Shown here: one piece after another, positions 38,082-47,809 of the stretch | Layout of the letters: the number at the start of each line of letters is the position of its first letter | How positions within the stretch are numbered: position 1 is the first letter of the stretch | From: Mycobacterium paraffinicum | GTDB lineage: Bacteria; Actinomycetota; Actinomycetes; Mycobacteriales; Mycobacteriaceae | NCBI RefSeq assembly: GCF_001907675.1 | Contig: NZ_MPNT01000025.1 | Location: 16,282 to 80,281 of the forward strand | Length of the DNA stretch: 64,000 nucleotides | Direction of reading: 5' to 3' | The notes under the pieces: generated by a model | Told to the model about the DNA's origin: nothing | What the model saw: the letters and a program-made list of their open reading frames with translations, nothing else | Databases searched by the model: none | Translations under genes and position numbers: made by a program

Positions 38082-39032
38082 TCAGTTCCTTTCCGTCCGC
38101 TCGGCCGACACGAACAGTGTCTGGGGTGTGGCGCCTTCGATGTCGTGTGGGGGCCTGCGGTCGTAGCTGGCCATCAGTTCCTCGGCCGGGTTCACCGTCA
38201 CGTCCCAGCCGTGGCGGGACAGCCATTCGCCGACGTCCTCGCGCTCCTCGAAATACCACAGGTCCGCCACGTCGGGGATGTCGCGCTCCGGCTCGAGTTC
38301 GGCCATCAGGTCGCGAACCCGCTGCATCGTCTGCCGCTGCCGCTCACGGGCCGCCTCGTCGAGGAAGTCGGGGCCCGGCGCCTCCACCGCGATTCGGCTG
38401 CCCGGGGTGGCCAGCGCCTGGACCCGCTCGAACAGCAGCTCCTGGGCGGCCGCCGGCAGGAACGGCAACAACCCCTCGGCCGACCAGACGCTCGGCGCGG
38501 AGGCGTCAAACCCGGCCTGCCGCAGGGCCGCCGGCCAGTCGTGGCGCAGGTCGACCGGCACGGGAACCAGGCGGCAGGTCGGCTCGGCGCCGTTGTCCTG
38601 CAAGGTAGACAGCTTCCACTCCAGCACCCGGGGCTGATCCAGTTCGTAGACCGTGGTGCCGTCGGGCCACGACAACCGCCAGGCCCGCGAGTCCAGGCCG
38701 GCGGCCAGGATCACCACCTGCCGCGCGCCGGCCCGGGTGGCGTCGGTGAAGAACGTGTCGAAGAAGGCCGTCCGCGCGGCCATGTAGTCGACCATCCCCT
38801 GCATCCGCGGCTTGAGGTCGGGTTCGGCCTGGGCGATCTGGTCGGGCAGGTTGGGAGCGGCGAACCAGTTCCATACGCCCTCACCGGCGGCGTGCAGGAA
38901 CACCCGCGCGAACTCGTCGGAGATCAGTGGATTCTCGCTGTCGGTCTCCGCGGCGCGCGCCGCCGCCACGCCCAGCGCCGTCGCCCCCACGCTCTCGGTG
39001 ATCTCCCAGCTGTCGTTCTCGGTCCTGGCCAC
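38082..39032 (-). CDS. SAM-dependent methyltransferase (TIGR00027/PPM1-like family), copy 2
   Basis: A 316-residue paralogue of the downstream gene with exactly the same length. It has [20 protein letters not shown], the SAM motif [20 protein letters not shown] and [20 protein letters not shown]. The pair arose by tandem duplication. It is the promoter-proximal gene, divergent from the LPG-synthase-type gene across 153 bp. Confidence 0.92.
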   Translation of the reverse strand: MARTENDSWEITESVGATALGVAAARAAETDSENPLISDEFARVFLHAAGEGVWNWFAAPNLPDQIAQAEPDLKPRMQGMVDYMAARTAFFDTFFTDATRAGARQVVILAAGLDSRAWRLSWPDGTTVYELDQPRVLEWKLSTLQDNGAEPTCRLVPVPVDLRHDWPAALRQAGFDASAPSVWSAEGLLPFLPAAAQELLFERVQALATPGSRIAVEAPGPDFLDEAARERQRQTMQRVRDLMAELEPERDIPDVADLWYFEEREDVGEWLSRHGWDVTVNPAEELMASYDRRPPHDIEGATPQTLFVSAERTERN

Positions 39033-39185
39033 GCCCGTCCCCCCGAATCGATAGTTCGCCTACATACTCGACCGTACGCGCGCCGGATGGGTGGGAGCTG
39101 TCGCGGAACCGGCCATCCGGTTAAGTTGTCGGCGAGCCGGCAAGCGGCAATTGTTTGCGGCGCCGAACGGATCCGAAGGATCACC

Positions 39186-41561
39186 ATGCGAGTCGACGGG
39201 CGCGAGGTCAGCGTTTCCGGCAGCTTGCTGCAGCCGCTGACCCGGCGCACCAACGACATCCTGCGGCTCGCGGCGAGCGCGACGTTCCTCGCCGTGGTGA
39301 TCACGAGTTCGCTGATCACCCGGCCGCAGTGGGACGCGCTGGAGAAGTCCATCTCGCAGATCGTCGGCGTGCTCTCCCCGCGGCAGTCCGACCTGGTGTA
39401 CCTCGCGTACGGCGTGGCGATCCTGGCCCTGCCGTTCATGATCCTGATCGGCCTGGTCGTCGGCCGACAGTGGAAGCTGCTGGCGGCGTACGCGGCCGCC
39501 GCGGTGCTCGCGGCCCTGCCGCTGTCGATTGGCGGCAATGGGTTTTCGGCGCCGCGCTGGCACTTCGACCTGTCCGAACGGCTGCAGACCGTGCTGGGCC
39601 AGTTCCTCGACGACCCGCGTTGGATCGGCATGCTGGCGGCGGTGCTGACGGTCTCGGGACCGTGGCTGCCCGCGCGCTGGCGGCGTTGGTGGTGGGCGCT
39701 GCTGCTGGCTTTCGTGCCGATTCACCTGGTGGTCAGCGCCATCGTGCCGGCGCGCGCCCTGTTGGGCCTGGCGGTCGGGTGGCTCGTCGGCTCGCTGGTG
39801 GTGCTCGTGGTCGGGACCCCCGCGCTCGAGGTGCCGCTGGAGGCCGCGGTGCGCGCGATGGCCAGGCGCGGATTCGTCGTCACCCGGCTCACCGTAGTCC
39901 GGCCGGCCGGCCGCGGCCCGCTCGTTCTCTCGGCCGGATGTGCGCAGCCCGACGGCGCCGCGGTCGTCGAGTTGTACGGACCGCATCAGCGCAGCGGCGG
40001 CACGCTGCGGCAACTCTGGATAAAGCTGCGGCTGCGCGATACCGAGACCGCGCCCCTGGTGACCTCGATGCGCCGCGCCGTCGAGCACCGCGCACTGATG
40101 ACGATCGCCGTCGGGCAGGTGGACCTGGCCAACACCGCGACGATCGCCGTCGCCACCCTCGACCGTGGCTGGATTCTCTACTCGCACAAGCCGCCCCACG
40201 GTGTGGCGCTCACGCGCTGCGCGCAATCGACGTCCGTGCACCGGGTGTGGGAAGCGCTGCGCAGCCTCAACGACCAGCAGATCGCGCACGGCGACCTGCG
40301 CGGTAACGAAATCACCGTCGACGACGGCGGAGTGCGCTTCGGTGGGTTCCACAACGCCGAATACGGCGCCACCGAAGCCCAACTGCAATCCGACATCGCG
40401 CAGCTGCTGGTGACCACCTCCGCCCTGTACGACCCCAAATCGGCGGTGGCGGCGGCGATCGACGCGTTCGACAGGGACACCATCCTCAACGCGTCGCGTC
40501 GATTGACGAAAGTGGCTGTGCCGCGGTTCATTCGGAGGTCCGTCTCGGATGCGGGCGCCGTCATCTCGGCCGCCCGCGCGGAGGTGAAGCGTCAGACCGG
40601 GGCCGACCAGATCAAGACCGAAACCATCACCCGGTTCACTCGCGGCCAGCTGGTCCAGCTCGTGCTCTTCGGGGCGCTGGTGTACGTCGCCTACCCCTTC
40701 GTCAGCACCGCGCCCACGTTCTTCTCCCAGCTGAGGTCCGCCAACTGGTGGTATGCGCTGCTCGGGCTGGCGGTGTCGGCCCTGACGTACCTGGGCGCCG
40801 CCGCGGCATTGTGGGCCTGCACCGACGGGACGGTCAACTATTGGCGGCTGTCATTCGTCCAGGTGGCCAACACCTTTGCCGCGACCACCACGCCCGCCGG
40901 CGTCGGCGGGCTCGCGCTGTCCACCCGGTACCTGCAAAAGAGCGGCCTGTCGGCGATGCGCGCCACCGCGGCGGTCGCGCTGCAGCAGGCCGTGCAGGTG
41001 ATCGTGCACCTGTTGCTGTTGATCTTTTTCAGCGTGGTCGCGGGCGCGTCGATGCACCTGTCGCACTTCGTGCCGAGCGCCACGATGCTCTACCTGATCG
41101 GGGGCGTCGCGCTGGGCATCCTCGGCACCTTGCTGTTCGTGCCGAAGTCGCGGCGCTGGCTGGCCACGGAGGTGCGCCCGAAGCTGACCGAGGTGACCGG
41201 CGACCTGGTCAAGCTGGCCCGCGAGCCCCGGCGACTGGCGCTGATCCTGCTCGGTTGCGCGGGAACGACTCTCGGCGCCGCACTGGCGCTGTGGGCCAGC
41301 GTCGAAGCCTTCGGCGGCGGAACCACATTCGTCACCGTCACCGTGGTCACGATGGTCGGCGGGACCCTGGCCTCCGCGGCGCCGACTCCCGGCGGCGTCG
41401 GCGCCGTCGAAGCGGCGCTGATCGGTGGCCTGGCCGCCTTCGGCGTACCGGCGGCCGTCGGGGTGCCGTCGGTGCTGCTGTACCGGGTGCTCACCTGCTG
41501 GCTGCCCGTGTTCGTCGGCTGGCCGGTCATGCGGTGGTTGACCAAGAACGACATGATCTGA
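39186..41561 (+). CDS. LPG-synthase-type membrane protein with degenerate kinase domain (Rv0585c-like)
   Basis: A 791-residue membrane protein in three parts. Residues about 25-220 hold six or so transmembrane helices. About 220-440 is a soluble domain resembling an APH/ABC1-type kinase: HGDLRGNEITVDDGGVRFGG near residue 368 keeps HGD, but the Asn is one residue early and the DFG Asp is replaced by Gly. About 490-791 is a UPF0104/YbhN-like flippase domain with TTTPAGVGGLALSTRYLQKS and APTPGGVGAVEAALIGGLAA. GAAGGAT precedes the ATG. It converges on the GH92 mannosidase. There is no MprF synthase domain, so lysyl transfer is not expected. Confidence 0.88.
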   Translation: MRVDGREVSVSGSLLQPLTRRTNDILRLAASATFLAVVITSSLITRPQWDALEKSISQIVGVLSPRQSDLVYLAYGVAILALPFMILIGLVVGRQWKLLAAYAAAAVLAALPLSIGGNGFSAPRWHFDLSERLQTVLGQFLDDPRWIGMLAAVLTVSGPWLPARWRRWWWALLLAFVPIHLVVSAIVPARALLGLAVGWLVGSLVVLVVGTPALEVPLEAAVRAMARRGFVVTRLTVVRPAGRGPLVLSAGCAQPDGAAVVELYGPHQRSGGTLRQLWIKLRLRDTETAPLVTSMRRAVEHRALMTIAVGQVDLANTATIAVATLDRGWILYSHKPPHGVALTRCAQSTSVHRVWEALRSLNDQQIAHGDLRGNEITVDDGGVRFGGFHNAEYGATEAQLQSDIAQLLVTTSALYDPKSAVAAAIDAFDRDTILNASRRLTKVAVPRFIRRSVSDAGAVISAARAEVKRQTGADQIKTETITRFTRGQLVQLVLFGALVYVAYPFVSTAPTFFSQLRSANWWYALLGLAVSALTYLGAAAALWACTDGTVNYWRLSFVQVANTFAATTTPAGVGGLALSTRYLQKSGLSAMRATAAVALQQAVQVIVHLLLLIFFSVVAGASMHLSHFVPSATMLYLIGGVALGILGTLLFVPKSRRWLATEVRPKLTEVTGDLVKLAREPRRLALILLGCAGTTLGAALALWASVEAFGGGTTFVTVTVVTMVGGTLASAAPTPGGVGAVEAALIGGLAAFGVPAAVGVPSVLLYRVLTCWLPVFVGWPVMRWLTKNDMI

Positions 41562-41575
41562 CGGCCCGAGCGCAC

Positions 41576-44194
41576 TCACTCGCTTCCGGCCTGCACGACC
41601 ACGAGAACCGTTGACGTGCGAGCGCTTTCACCGACCTTGGAGGTCAGGTCCACCAGGTAGTACTCCTCGGGCACCGACGGTGCGACCGCGATCCGAACGT
41701 CGGCGGTCGCCGACCCGCCGGCGGAGAACTGGCCCGCCGTGAGCGTCACGGTGATCCCGGGGTTCGAGGCGGTGCCGGTGATCGTGTAACCCCCGTCGCC
41801 GAACATGCGTTGCGCGTCGAGTCTCACCGTGCCCGTTTTTCCCGGCGCGATCGTGACGACCGGGTTGGGGACGTTGACGGTCACCGCCGAACCACCCGCA
41901 CCGAAGGACGGTGGCGCGGACGATTCGCTTGTGCCCCAACGCCTATCCGGGTAGGCGGCCAGCGAGAAGGCCAGGTCGCCGCCGGTGCGGATGAACGACT
42001 CGGGCAGCCATGTGTCATCGGTGGCGCGGCCGTCGACGCGCAGGCCGCCGATGTACTTGAGGTGGTACGCGCCGGGCGCCGAGATCCGGATGGCTTTGCC
42101 GCCCGGAAGCGCGATCACCGCGCGGTCGAAAAGCGGTGCGCCGACCGTGAGAATCGCCGTTCCGGGCGTGCTGGGATAGAGGCCCAGTGCCGCCCAGACA
42201 TACCAGCTGGCCATCGCGCCCAGGTCGTCGTTGCCGGGCTCGCCGTCGGGCGTCGGGCCGAACAGGCCCCGCACCCGGTCGACCGTGCGCTGGGTCTTCC
42301 ACGGCTGACCGATGTAGTTGTACAGCCACGGCACCCCGAAGCCCGGTTCATTGCCGGCCCACAGATAGGGCTCGTTGGGCCCGACGTTGAGTTTCTCGGT
42401 GAAAGCATCAAGGCGCTCGGCCACCGCGTCGCGGCCGCCGAGCGCGGTCACCAGGCCGGCCACGTTGTGCGGCACCCACCAGACGTATTGCGCGGCGTTG
42501 CCCTCGTCGTAGCCGACCTGGCCAAAACTCGACTGCGGCTCGACGAAACCCGGTCCGTCGCGGAAGAATCCGGTCCAGGTGCGCGGTGAGACATAACCGG
42601 TGCTCGGGTTGAACAGGTTCTGCCAATACTGCGACCGGGCCTGGAACTCGGCGGCCGTGGCGTCCTCGCCGAGCGAGCCGGCGAATCGCGAGATCGCGAA
42701 GTCGTCGACCGACCATTCCAGCGTGATGGACGCGTCGGCGATCCACCCGTCGAGACCGAATTCCAGCGTGAACGGCGCATAGCCCCGCTCCAGGTAGGTG
42801 GCGATGCCCGGCCGCTCGACGTACTTGTTGAGCCCGATCCCGCCCTTCGTGGCCGCATTCACCATGTAGCGCAGCGCAGTTCGGGTGTCGAAGTTCTCGG
42901 CCCCGAACGCGTGGAAGTTCACCATGAGCGGCACGACGTTGTCCCCGCTCATCTCGGCGGTCGCGGCGTTGGCGAACGCCCAGCGCGGCAGCGCTCCGCT
43001 CTGCTCGGCGTCGTTCACCAGCGATTGGGCCATGTCGCCGGCCCGGTCCGGGAAGAGGAGCGCCTGCAACGCCGCCAGGCAGCGGTAGGTGTCCCAGTCG
43101 GAGAAGTTCGCGTACTGCGTGCGCCCCGCGGCCACGGTGTGCACGGCGTTGTCGAACCCGAGGTATCGGCCGTCCGCGTCGTTGAAAGTGTTGGGGTGCA
43201 GGAGGGATCGGTACAGCGACGTGTAGAAGGTGTTCACGTCATCGACGTTGCGGCCGGCGACGGCGATGCGTGACAGGCTGGCGTTCCATTCCCTCGACGC
43301 GGCGGCGCGCACGTCGTCGAAGCCGGCGCCGCCCTCGGCCGCCAAATTCGCCCGCGCCCCGTCGATGCCGACATAGGAGATCGCGGTCCGCACCTCGAGC
43401 ACCGCGCCGGGCGGGAATTGCACGTATCCGCCGCTGTACGGCGAATTCGCGCTGCGCGCGCCGGGATAAACCGCGAAGCCATCCCATGCGCCGAAGGCGG
43501 TGAACGGCTGGCTGAACTTCATCGCGAAATACACCGTGTACGTGTTGTTCTTGCCGCAGAATCCGCCGCTGCTGGCCCAGCCCGTGATCGTCGTGTTGTC
43601 CTCGCCGATCTGGATGGTCGCGCGGGAGTTGCCCGCCAGTGACGCGCCGGACCGCACCTGGAGCAGGGCGGGGCGGCCGTTGCGCGGGTAGCTGAACCGG
43701 CCGACACCGGTGCGCGTCGTGGCGGTGAGTTCGGCCTTCACCCCGGTTTCCGGGAACCGCACCGTGTAATAGCCCGGCACGCCCTGTTCGGTGTCGTCGT
43801 GGGCGATCCGCTCCCAGGACTTCCAGGGTTGCACGCCAATTCCGTTAGCAGTCGGCAACATCGAGATGTCGCCGAACGCCGCGCAGCCGACCGAGGCGTG
43901 GGTCATGCTGAACCCGCTTGCGCGCGGGTTGTCGTAGTTGTAGCCGGCGTAATTGCCCACGGTGTCGGGTGAGTACTGCACCATTCCGAACGGCACGGTG
44001 GCGCCCGGGAAGTTGTTGATCTCCCCCACCGTCCGGCCGTCCGTCCCGGTGCCGATGAGCGTGGCGACGTGGTCGACGGGGTTGGTCACCAGTGCGGGCT
44101 CGCCGTCGTAGGCCATCGGCGGCGCCGCGGCGATGAACGCCATGAAGACGACCGACGCCGCGAGAATCGCGACGATGGTCCTTCGTGCCCGCAT
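41576..44194 (-). CDS. Secreted glycoside hydrolase family 92 alpha-mannosidase
   Basis: An 872-residue exported GH92 enzyme. The signal peptide is [20 protein letters not shown], cleaved around residue 25-30. GH92 features are [40 protein letters not shown] and the C-terminal [21 protein letters not shown] beta-sandwich tail (NEW3-like, [20 protein letters not shown]) follows. GH92 enzymes are calcium-dependent inverting exo-alpha-mannosidases; the natural target may be mannosylated envelope lipoglycans (inference). It is divergent from lpqN. It corresponds to M. tuberculosis Rv0584, from memory. Confidence 0.92.
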   Translation of the reverse strand: MRARRTIVAILAASVVFMAFIAAAPPMAYDGEPALVTNPVDHVATLIGTGTDGRTVGEINNFPGATVPFGMVQYSPDTVGNYAGYNYDNPRASGFSMTHASVGCAAFGDISMLPTANGIGVQPWKSWERIAHDDTEQGVPGYYTVRFPETGVKAELTATTRTGVGRFSYPRNGRPALLQVRSGASLAGNSRATIQIGEDNTTITGWASSGGFCGKNNTYTVYFAMKFSQPFTAFGAWDGFAVYPGARSANSPYSGGYVQFPPGAVLEVRTAISYVGIDGARANLAAEGGAGFDDVRAAASREWNASLSRIAVAGRNVDDVNTFYTSLYRSLLHPNTFNDADGRYLGFDNAVHTVAAGRTQYANFSDWDTYRCLAALQALLFPDRAGDMAQSLVNDAEQSGALPRWAFANAATAEMSGDNVVPLMVNFHAFGAENFDTRTALRYMVNAATKGGIGLNKYVERPGIATYLERGYAPFTLEFGLDGWIADASITLEWSVDDFAISRFAGSLGEDATAAEFQARSQYWQNLFNPSTGYVSPRTWTGFFRDGPGFVEPQSSFGQVGYDEGNAAQYVWWVPHNVAGLVTALGGRDAVAERLDAFTEKLNVGPNEPYLWAGNEPGFGVPWLYNYIGQPWKTQRTVDRVRGLFGPTPDGEPGNDDLGAMASWYVWAALGLYPSTPGTAILTVGAPLFDRAVIALPGGKAIRISAPGAYHLKYIGGLRVDGRATDDTWLPESFIRTGGDLAFSLAAYPDRRWGTSESSAPPSFGAGGSAVTVNVPNPVVTIAPGKTGTVRLDAQRMFGDGGYTITGTASNPGITVTLTAGQFSAGGSATADVRIAVAPSVPEEYYLVDLTSKVGESARTSTVLVVVQAGSE

Positions 44195-44383
44195 ACCTGT
44201 CTCTTACTGGACAACGGTGTATTCAGTGAGCGTTTTCCGACCGAATTGGATAACGATTTGCGGGACGAGCACGCGCCGCCGAAAGTTCAAAAAGATATCG
44301 GCAAACTCGCGAGCCAATTCGGCTACTGTCATCTCGGCGTGGCCGGCGCTGGTACCGGCCCCAATTTTCGGGAGATTGGATCG

Positions 44384-45058
44384 ATGAAACATTTGACGAC
44401 AGCAACCATTTCCGTTGCGCTGAGTTTAGCGTTGGTCGGTTGCGGCGGCGACCACAAATCCGGCAACGGATCGACGACATCGACGACCACATCCACCTCG
44501 ACGTCCACCACGTCGTCCGCGACCAGCACGGCGCCGGCCGCGAAGGCCAAATACACCATCGCCGACTACGTGAAGGACAACCACATCACAGAAACCCCCG
44601 TCCATCATGGCGATCCCGGTCCCAACGTCGACCTGCCGGTGCCGAACGGTTGGCAGCTGAACCAGAACGCGGGCACGTCGTATGGCGGCATCGTCATGAC
44701 CCAGCCCAGCAACCCCGCCGACCCGCCCACCGTTTCGGCGCTGTTCTCCCGGTTCTCCGGCAACGTCGATCCGGCGAAGATCATCCAGTACGCGCCGGGC
44801 GAGGTGCAGAACCTGCCCGGGTTCGACGGCAGCGGCGACGGCAGCGCGTCGACGCTCGGCGGATTCCAAGCGTGGCAGATCGGGGGCACCTATCAGAAGG
44901 ATGGCGCCACCCGTGTCATCGCGCAGAAGACGGTGGTGATCCCCAGCCAGGGAGCGGTCTACGTGCTCCAGCTCAACGCCGAGGGCCCGCAGGCCGATCA
45001 GGGCCCGCTGATGGACGTCACGAAGATCATCGACGACCAGACCACCATCACGGCCTGA
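44384..45058 (+). CDS. lpqN: Lipoprotein LpqN
   Basis: A 224-residue lipoprotein. The signal peptide ends in a lipobox with Cys20 (SLALVGC). A Ser/Thr-rich linker (about residues 27-50) precedes the LpqN/LpqT domain with KYTIADYVKDNHITETPVHH, PVPNGWQLNQNAGTSYGGIV and AQKTVVIPSQGAVYVLQLNA. LpqN of M. tuberculosis is periplasmic and has been linked to MmpL3/MmpL11 and mycolate trafficking. It is transcribed away from the GH92 gene, matching Rv0584-Rv0583c. Confidence 0.93.
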   Translation: MKHLTTATISVALSLALVGCGGDHKSGNGSTTSTTTSTSTSTTSSATSTAPAAKAKYTIADYVKDNHITETPVHHGDPGPNVDLPVPNGWQLNQNAGTSYGGIVMTQPSNPADPPTVSALFSRFSGNVDPAKIIQYAPGEVQNLPGFDGSGDGSASTLGGFQAWQIGGTYQKDGATRVIAQKTVVIPSQGAVYVLQLNAEGPQADQGPLMDVTKIIDDQTTITA

Positions 45059-45119
45059 CCGGGGACCGTGCTGCGCCTCGACCCTAGGCCAGGGACCCGA
45101 TTGGCTTTACGGTAGGCAC

Positions 45120-45605
45120 ATGGCCGAGCAGCCGTATCAGATAGACGCCGGGCATCCGCCGTCGGCGCTGCTGCGCATCGTCAACCCGGTATTGGGTTTC
45201 CTGCTGCGTACCCCGCTCGCCGGGCCCGCCCGCAAGCAGCTGATGGTGGTGAGCTTCACCGGGCGAAAGACCGGTCGACCGTTCTCACTTCCGGTGAGCG
45301 CCCACGTGATTGACGGTGAACTCTATGCGCTGACCGGCGCGCCCTGGAAGCAGAACTTCCGCGGCGGCGCCCCGGCTCAGGTTCTCTACGACGGCAAGAC
45401 GACCGCGATGCGCGGCGAACTCATCCGCGACCGCGAGATCGTCTCGGACCTCTACCTGCGCTGCTCCGAGTCCTACGGCGTCCAGCGCGCGCAACGGATG
45501 ATCGGGCTGAAGTTCCGCGACCAACGCATCCCGACGCGTGATGAGTTCGGCGAGGCGGTCGACCGGATGCACTTGGGCGCGGTGCGCCTGACCCCCACCG
45601 GATAG
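45120..45605 (+). CDS. Deazaflavin-dependent (DDN/F420) nitroreductase-family protein
   Basis: A 161-residue split-barrel protein of the mycobacterial Ddn/DUF385 family. VVSFTGRKTGRPFSLPVSAH is the characteristic beta-strand motif that contacts F420, followed by YALTGAPWKQNFRGGAPAQV. Such proteins use coenzyme F420 or bind lipids and heme. TACGGT (45108-45113) ends 6 nt before the ATG without a Shine-Dalgarno sequence, suggesting a leaderless message. It converges on the PAS-ANTAR gene with a 3-bp gap. Confidence 0.88.
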   Translation: MAEQPYQIDAGHPPSALLRIVNPVLGFLLRTPLAGPARKQLMVVSFTGRKTGRPFSLPVSAHVIDGELYALTGAPWKQNFRGGAPAQVLYDGKTTAMRGELIRDREIVSDLYLRCSESYGVQRAQRMIGLKFRDQRIPTRDEFGEAVDRMHLGAVRLTPTG

Positions 45606-45608
45606 CCG

Positions 45609-46286
45609 CTACTCGGTACCGGAGGCCCGCTCGTGCGCGGTGAGCAGGCGCTGGTCGAACCGTGAGCGCGACGCGATGACCTCGCTACCCAACTCGGAAA
45701 AGTCCTTCGCGATTTGCTCGGCGAGCGCAGCCAGCTTCATGTTGCGCACCTGCGACAGGGATTTGAGCAGATTGAACGCCGCCAACTCGTCGACGCCGTA
45801 AACCAGCATCAGCATGCCCTTGGTCCGCTCGATGGCGCCGCGACGCTCGGCGATTTCGGCCACCTGCTCGCTGATGCGCTCCTCGCGCTTGCGGCTGCGT
45901 GTCGGGGTGACGTCCACGTAGAAGCCGTGGGTGCCGATGACCTCGCCGTCGCTGTCGGAGAACTGATCGCCCACCACGACCACCTCGTGGGTGTTGCCGC
46001 GGGTGTCCACGATGCGGTGCCTGGTGCTGAACGCCTGCCGGCGTTCGACCATCTCGTTGATGGTGGCGGCGACCTGGCTGCGGTCGGCCGGATGCTTGTG
46101 TTCGATCACCAACTCCGTCGTGGGACTCACCGCACCGGGCTCGTAGCCATGCATCCGGTAGACCTCATCGGACCATTCCCAACGCTGGTCCTCGAAATAG
46201 AAGCGAAACCAGCCGGCCCGTTGCGGGGTGCCGCCGGCGAGGGCCTGCTCAACCGCCGCCGTCTGGCCGTCTAGTTCCCACGCCAT
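45609..46286 (-). CDS. PAS-ANTAR RNA-binding regulator
   Basis: A 225-residue protein. A PAS domain covers about residues 25-130 (FYFEDQRWEWSDEVYRMHGY; VVVGDQFSDSDGEVIGTHGF) and an ANTAR domain about 145-205 (ERRGAIERTKGMLMLVYGVD; NLLKSLSQVRNMKLAALAEQ). ANTAR domains bind paired hairpins in nascent RNA and cause antitermination. No histidine kinase domain is present, so the PAS may sense a small ligand directly. The ATG at 46286 overlaps the upstream zinc-finger gene by 16 bp, indicating coupled translation. Confidence 0.9.
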   Translation of the reverse strand: MAWELDGQTAAVEQALAGGTPQRAGWFRFYFEDQRWEWSDEVYRMHGYEPGAVSPTTELVIEHKHPADRSQVAATINEMVERRQAFSTRHRIVDTRGNTHEVVVVGDQFSDSDGEVIGTHGFYVDVTPTRSRKREERISEQVAEIAERRGAIERTKGMLMLVYGVDELAAFNLLKSLSQVRNMKLAALAEQIAKDFSELGSEVIASRSRFDQRLLTAHERASGTE

Positions 46287-46648
46287 CGGGCACGCTCCGT
46301 GTCTGGGTACACCGCCGACCTCGCCGACCGCCCCGCGAGCGACGCCTGCCGGATGGCGTCGCTTTCTCTTAGCCGCAGCTCGGACACGCGACACAGTTCG
46401 CGGGATCGTTCGAGCTGCTGCCGCGAGCGCTGCATGGAAGTGGCGACCGAACGCCGCAGCGACCGCGCGGCATCGGAGTACATACCCCGACGCACCGCGG
46501 AACCATGACGGGGCGTCTCCCGCAGCGCGGCCGTGCGGCGCGCCGCTCGAACGCGGTGGGCCTTCTGCCGGCAGGCCGACGAGCAATAGACGGCGTCGGA
46601 CCGGGCCGAGAAGCCCGCCCCGCAGACCGCGCACATCATCCCTGGCAT
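46271..46648 (-). CDS. Small zinc-finger protein paired with PAS-ANTAR regulator
   Basis: A 125-residue basic protein. The N-terminal zinc ribbon has CAVCGAGFSARSDAVYCSSA followed by CRQKAHRVRAARR, giving a CxxC...CxxxC site. The rest is an Arg-rich helical segment with coiled-coil character (LRRSVATSMQRSRQQLERSR). I do not know its function. It is the first gene of a two-gene operon with the PAS-ANTAR protein (16-bp overlap). The ATG at 46648 lies 7 nt after a TAACGT -10 box, and the promoter carries a duplicated 11-bp sequence. Confidence 0.75.
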   Translation of the reverse strand: MPGMMCAVCGAGFSARSDAVYCSSACRQKAHRVRAARRTAALRETPRHGSAVRRGMYSDAARSLRRSVATSMQRSRQQLERSRELCRVSELRLRESDAIRQASLAGRSARSAVYPDTERARWRGN

Positions 46649-46655
46649 AGCCGTT

Positions 46656-46687
46656 ACGTTACAGCTATCCGCGACGCGTTACAGCTA
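46656..46687 (-). promoter_or_regulatory. Direct-repeat promoter element upstream of the zinc-finger/ANTAR operon
   Basis: CGTTACAGCTA occurs twice, at 46657-46667 and 46677-46687, exactly 20 bp apart (two helical turns). The -10 box TAACGT (complement of 46656-46661) overlaps the proximal copy and ends 7 nt before the start codon. This looks like a double operator, or activator sites, placed on the promoter. The binding protein is unknown. Confidence 0.5.
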
Positions 46688-46717
46688 CAACCGCGGGATC
46701 CGGCACTGCTGGCTCCG

Positions 46718-47809
46718 TCACTCACCCGGTCCGGCCCCGGCGGCGGCGCGGGTCCGGGTGATGACCGGCGGCTCGAATCCGGCGTCCCCCAGCGCGCGCC
46801 GCACCGTCTCGTCGACCGCGCCGACGCGGGCGGCCGGCACCAGCGCGATCACGCAGCCGCCGAACCCGCCGCCGGTCATCCGCGCGCCCAGCGCGCCGGC
46901 CCGCACCGCGGTATCGGCGATCAGGTCGATGTGGTCGGTGGTGATCTCGAAGTCGTCCCGCATCGACGCGTGCGAGGCGGAAAAGATCCGGCCGGCTTCG
47001 GCGAAGTCCGAATCACCCAGCGCCGCAACGCAATCGAGCACTCGTTGATTCTCGCTCAGCACGTGGCGGGCCCGGCGGGCGTCGACCGGGTCGCGCACCG
47101 CTTCAATGACGGACGGGCCGCGGTCCTGAGCCTCCCGCAACGACGACGCCCCGAGGTCCGCGGCCGCCCGCTCGCACGACGCGCGGCGCGCGGCGTAGTC
47201 GCCGCCCGCGTGACTGTGTCGGGCACGGGAGTCGATCAGCAGCAGCGAAACGCCGGCGGCGTCCGGGTCGAATGCCACCGGCTTCACCGTAAGGTCGCGG
47301 AAATCGATCAGCAGCGCCGTCGCCGGCCGGCCGAACAGCGAGGCCAGCTGGTCGAGCAGCCCCGTCGGGGCGCCGACGTACTCGTTCTCGGCGCGCTGGG
47401 CCAGCCGCGCCTGTTCGATGCGGTCGATGCGCACACCGGCGGCCGCCGCGATCGCGCCCAGCGCCGCGCACTCCAGCGCCGCCGACGAAGACAGGCCCGA
47501 CCCGATTTCCACGTCGCTGATGATGCGCATCGCGCCGCCGGGCGCCGGGTGGCCCGCCTGCCGCAGCGCCCACACCACCCCGGCCACGTAGGCGGCCCAG
47601 CCGGTCACGTCGCCGGGGGCGGTGTCCAGCGCGATGCGCACCGACCCGTCCACGCGGTCGCTGCCCACGGTGATGGCATCACCGCCGTCGGGAGTGAACG
47701 TCACCAAGGTGCGCTGCGGCAACGCGATCGGCAGCGCGAACCCCAGGTTGTAGTCGGTGTGCTCCCCGATCAGGTTGACCCGACCCGGCGCGGCGTAGCG
47801 GACCGTCAT
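46718..47809 (-). CDS. galK: Galactokinase
   Basis: A 363-residue GHMP kinase. The galactokinase signature [20 protein letters not shown] is at residues about 11-30, the ATP loop [20 protein letters not shown] is near 105, and [20 protein letters not shown] is near 325. It phosphorylates galactose to galactose 1-phosphate in the Leloir pathway. Its start overlaps the galT stop (ATGA). Confidence 0.96.
   Translation of the reverse strand: MTVRYAAPGRVNLIGEHTDYNLGFALPIALPQRTLVTFTPDGGDAITVGSDRVDGSVRIALDTAPGDVTGWAAYVAGVVWALRQAGHPAPGGAMRIISDVEIGSGLSSSAALECAALGAIAAAAGVRIDRIEQARLAQRAENEYVGAPTGLLDQLASLFGRPATALLIDFRDLTVKPVAFDPDAAGVSLLLIDSRARHSHAGGDYAARRASCERAAADLGASSLREAQDRGPSVIEAVRDPVDARRARHVLSENQRVLDCVAALGDSDFAEAGRIFSASHASMRDDFEITTDHIDLIADTAVRAGALGARMTGGGFGGCVIALVPAARVGAVDETVRRALGDAGFEPPVITRTRAAAGAGPGE

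Noticed and set aside
39186..41561. MprF-type lysyl-phosphatidylglycerol synthase
   Set aside because: Only the flippase-like membrane domain is recognisable; no GNAT-type aminoacyl transferase or LysS-like domain is present.
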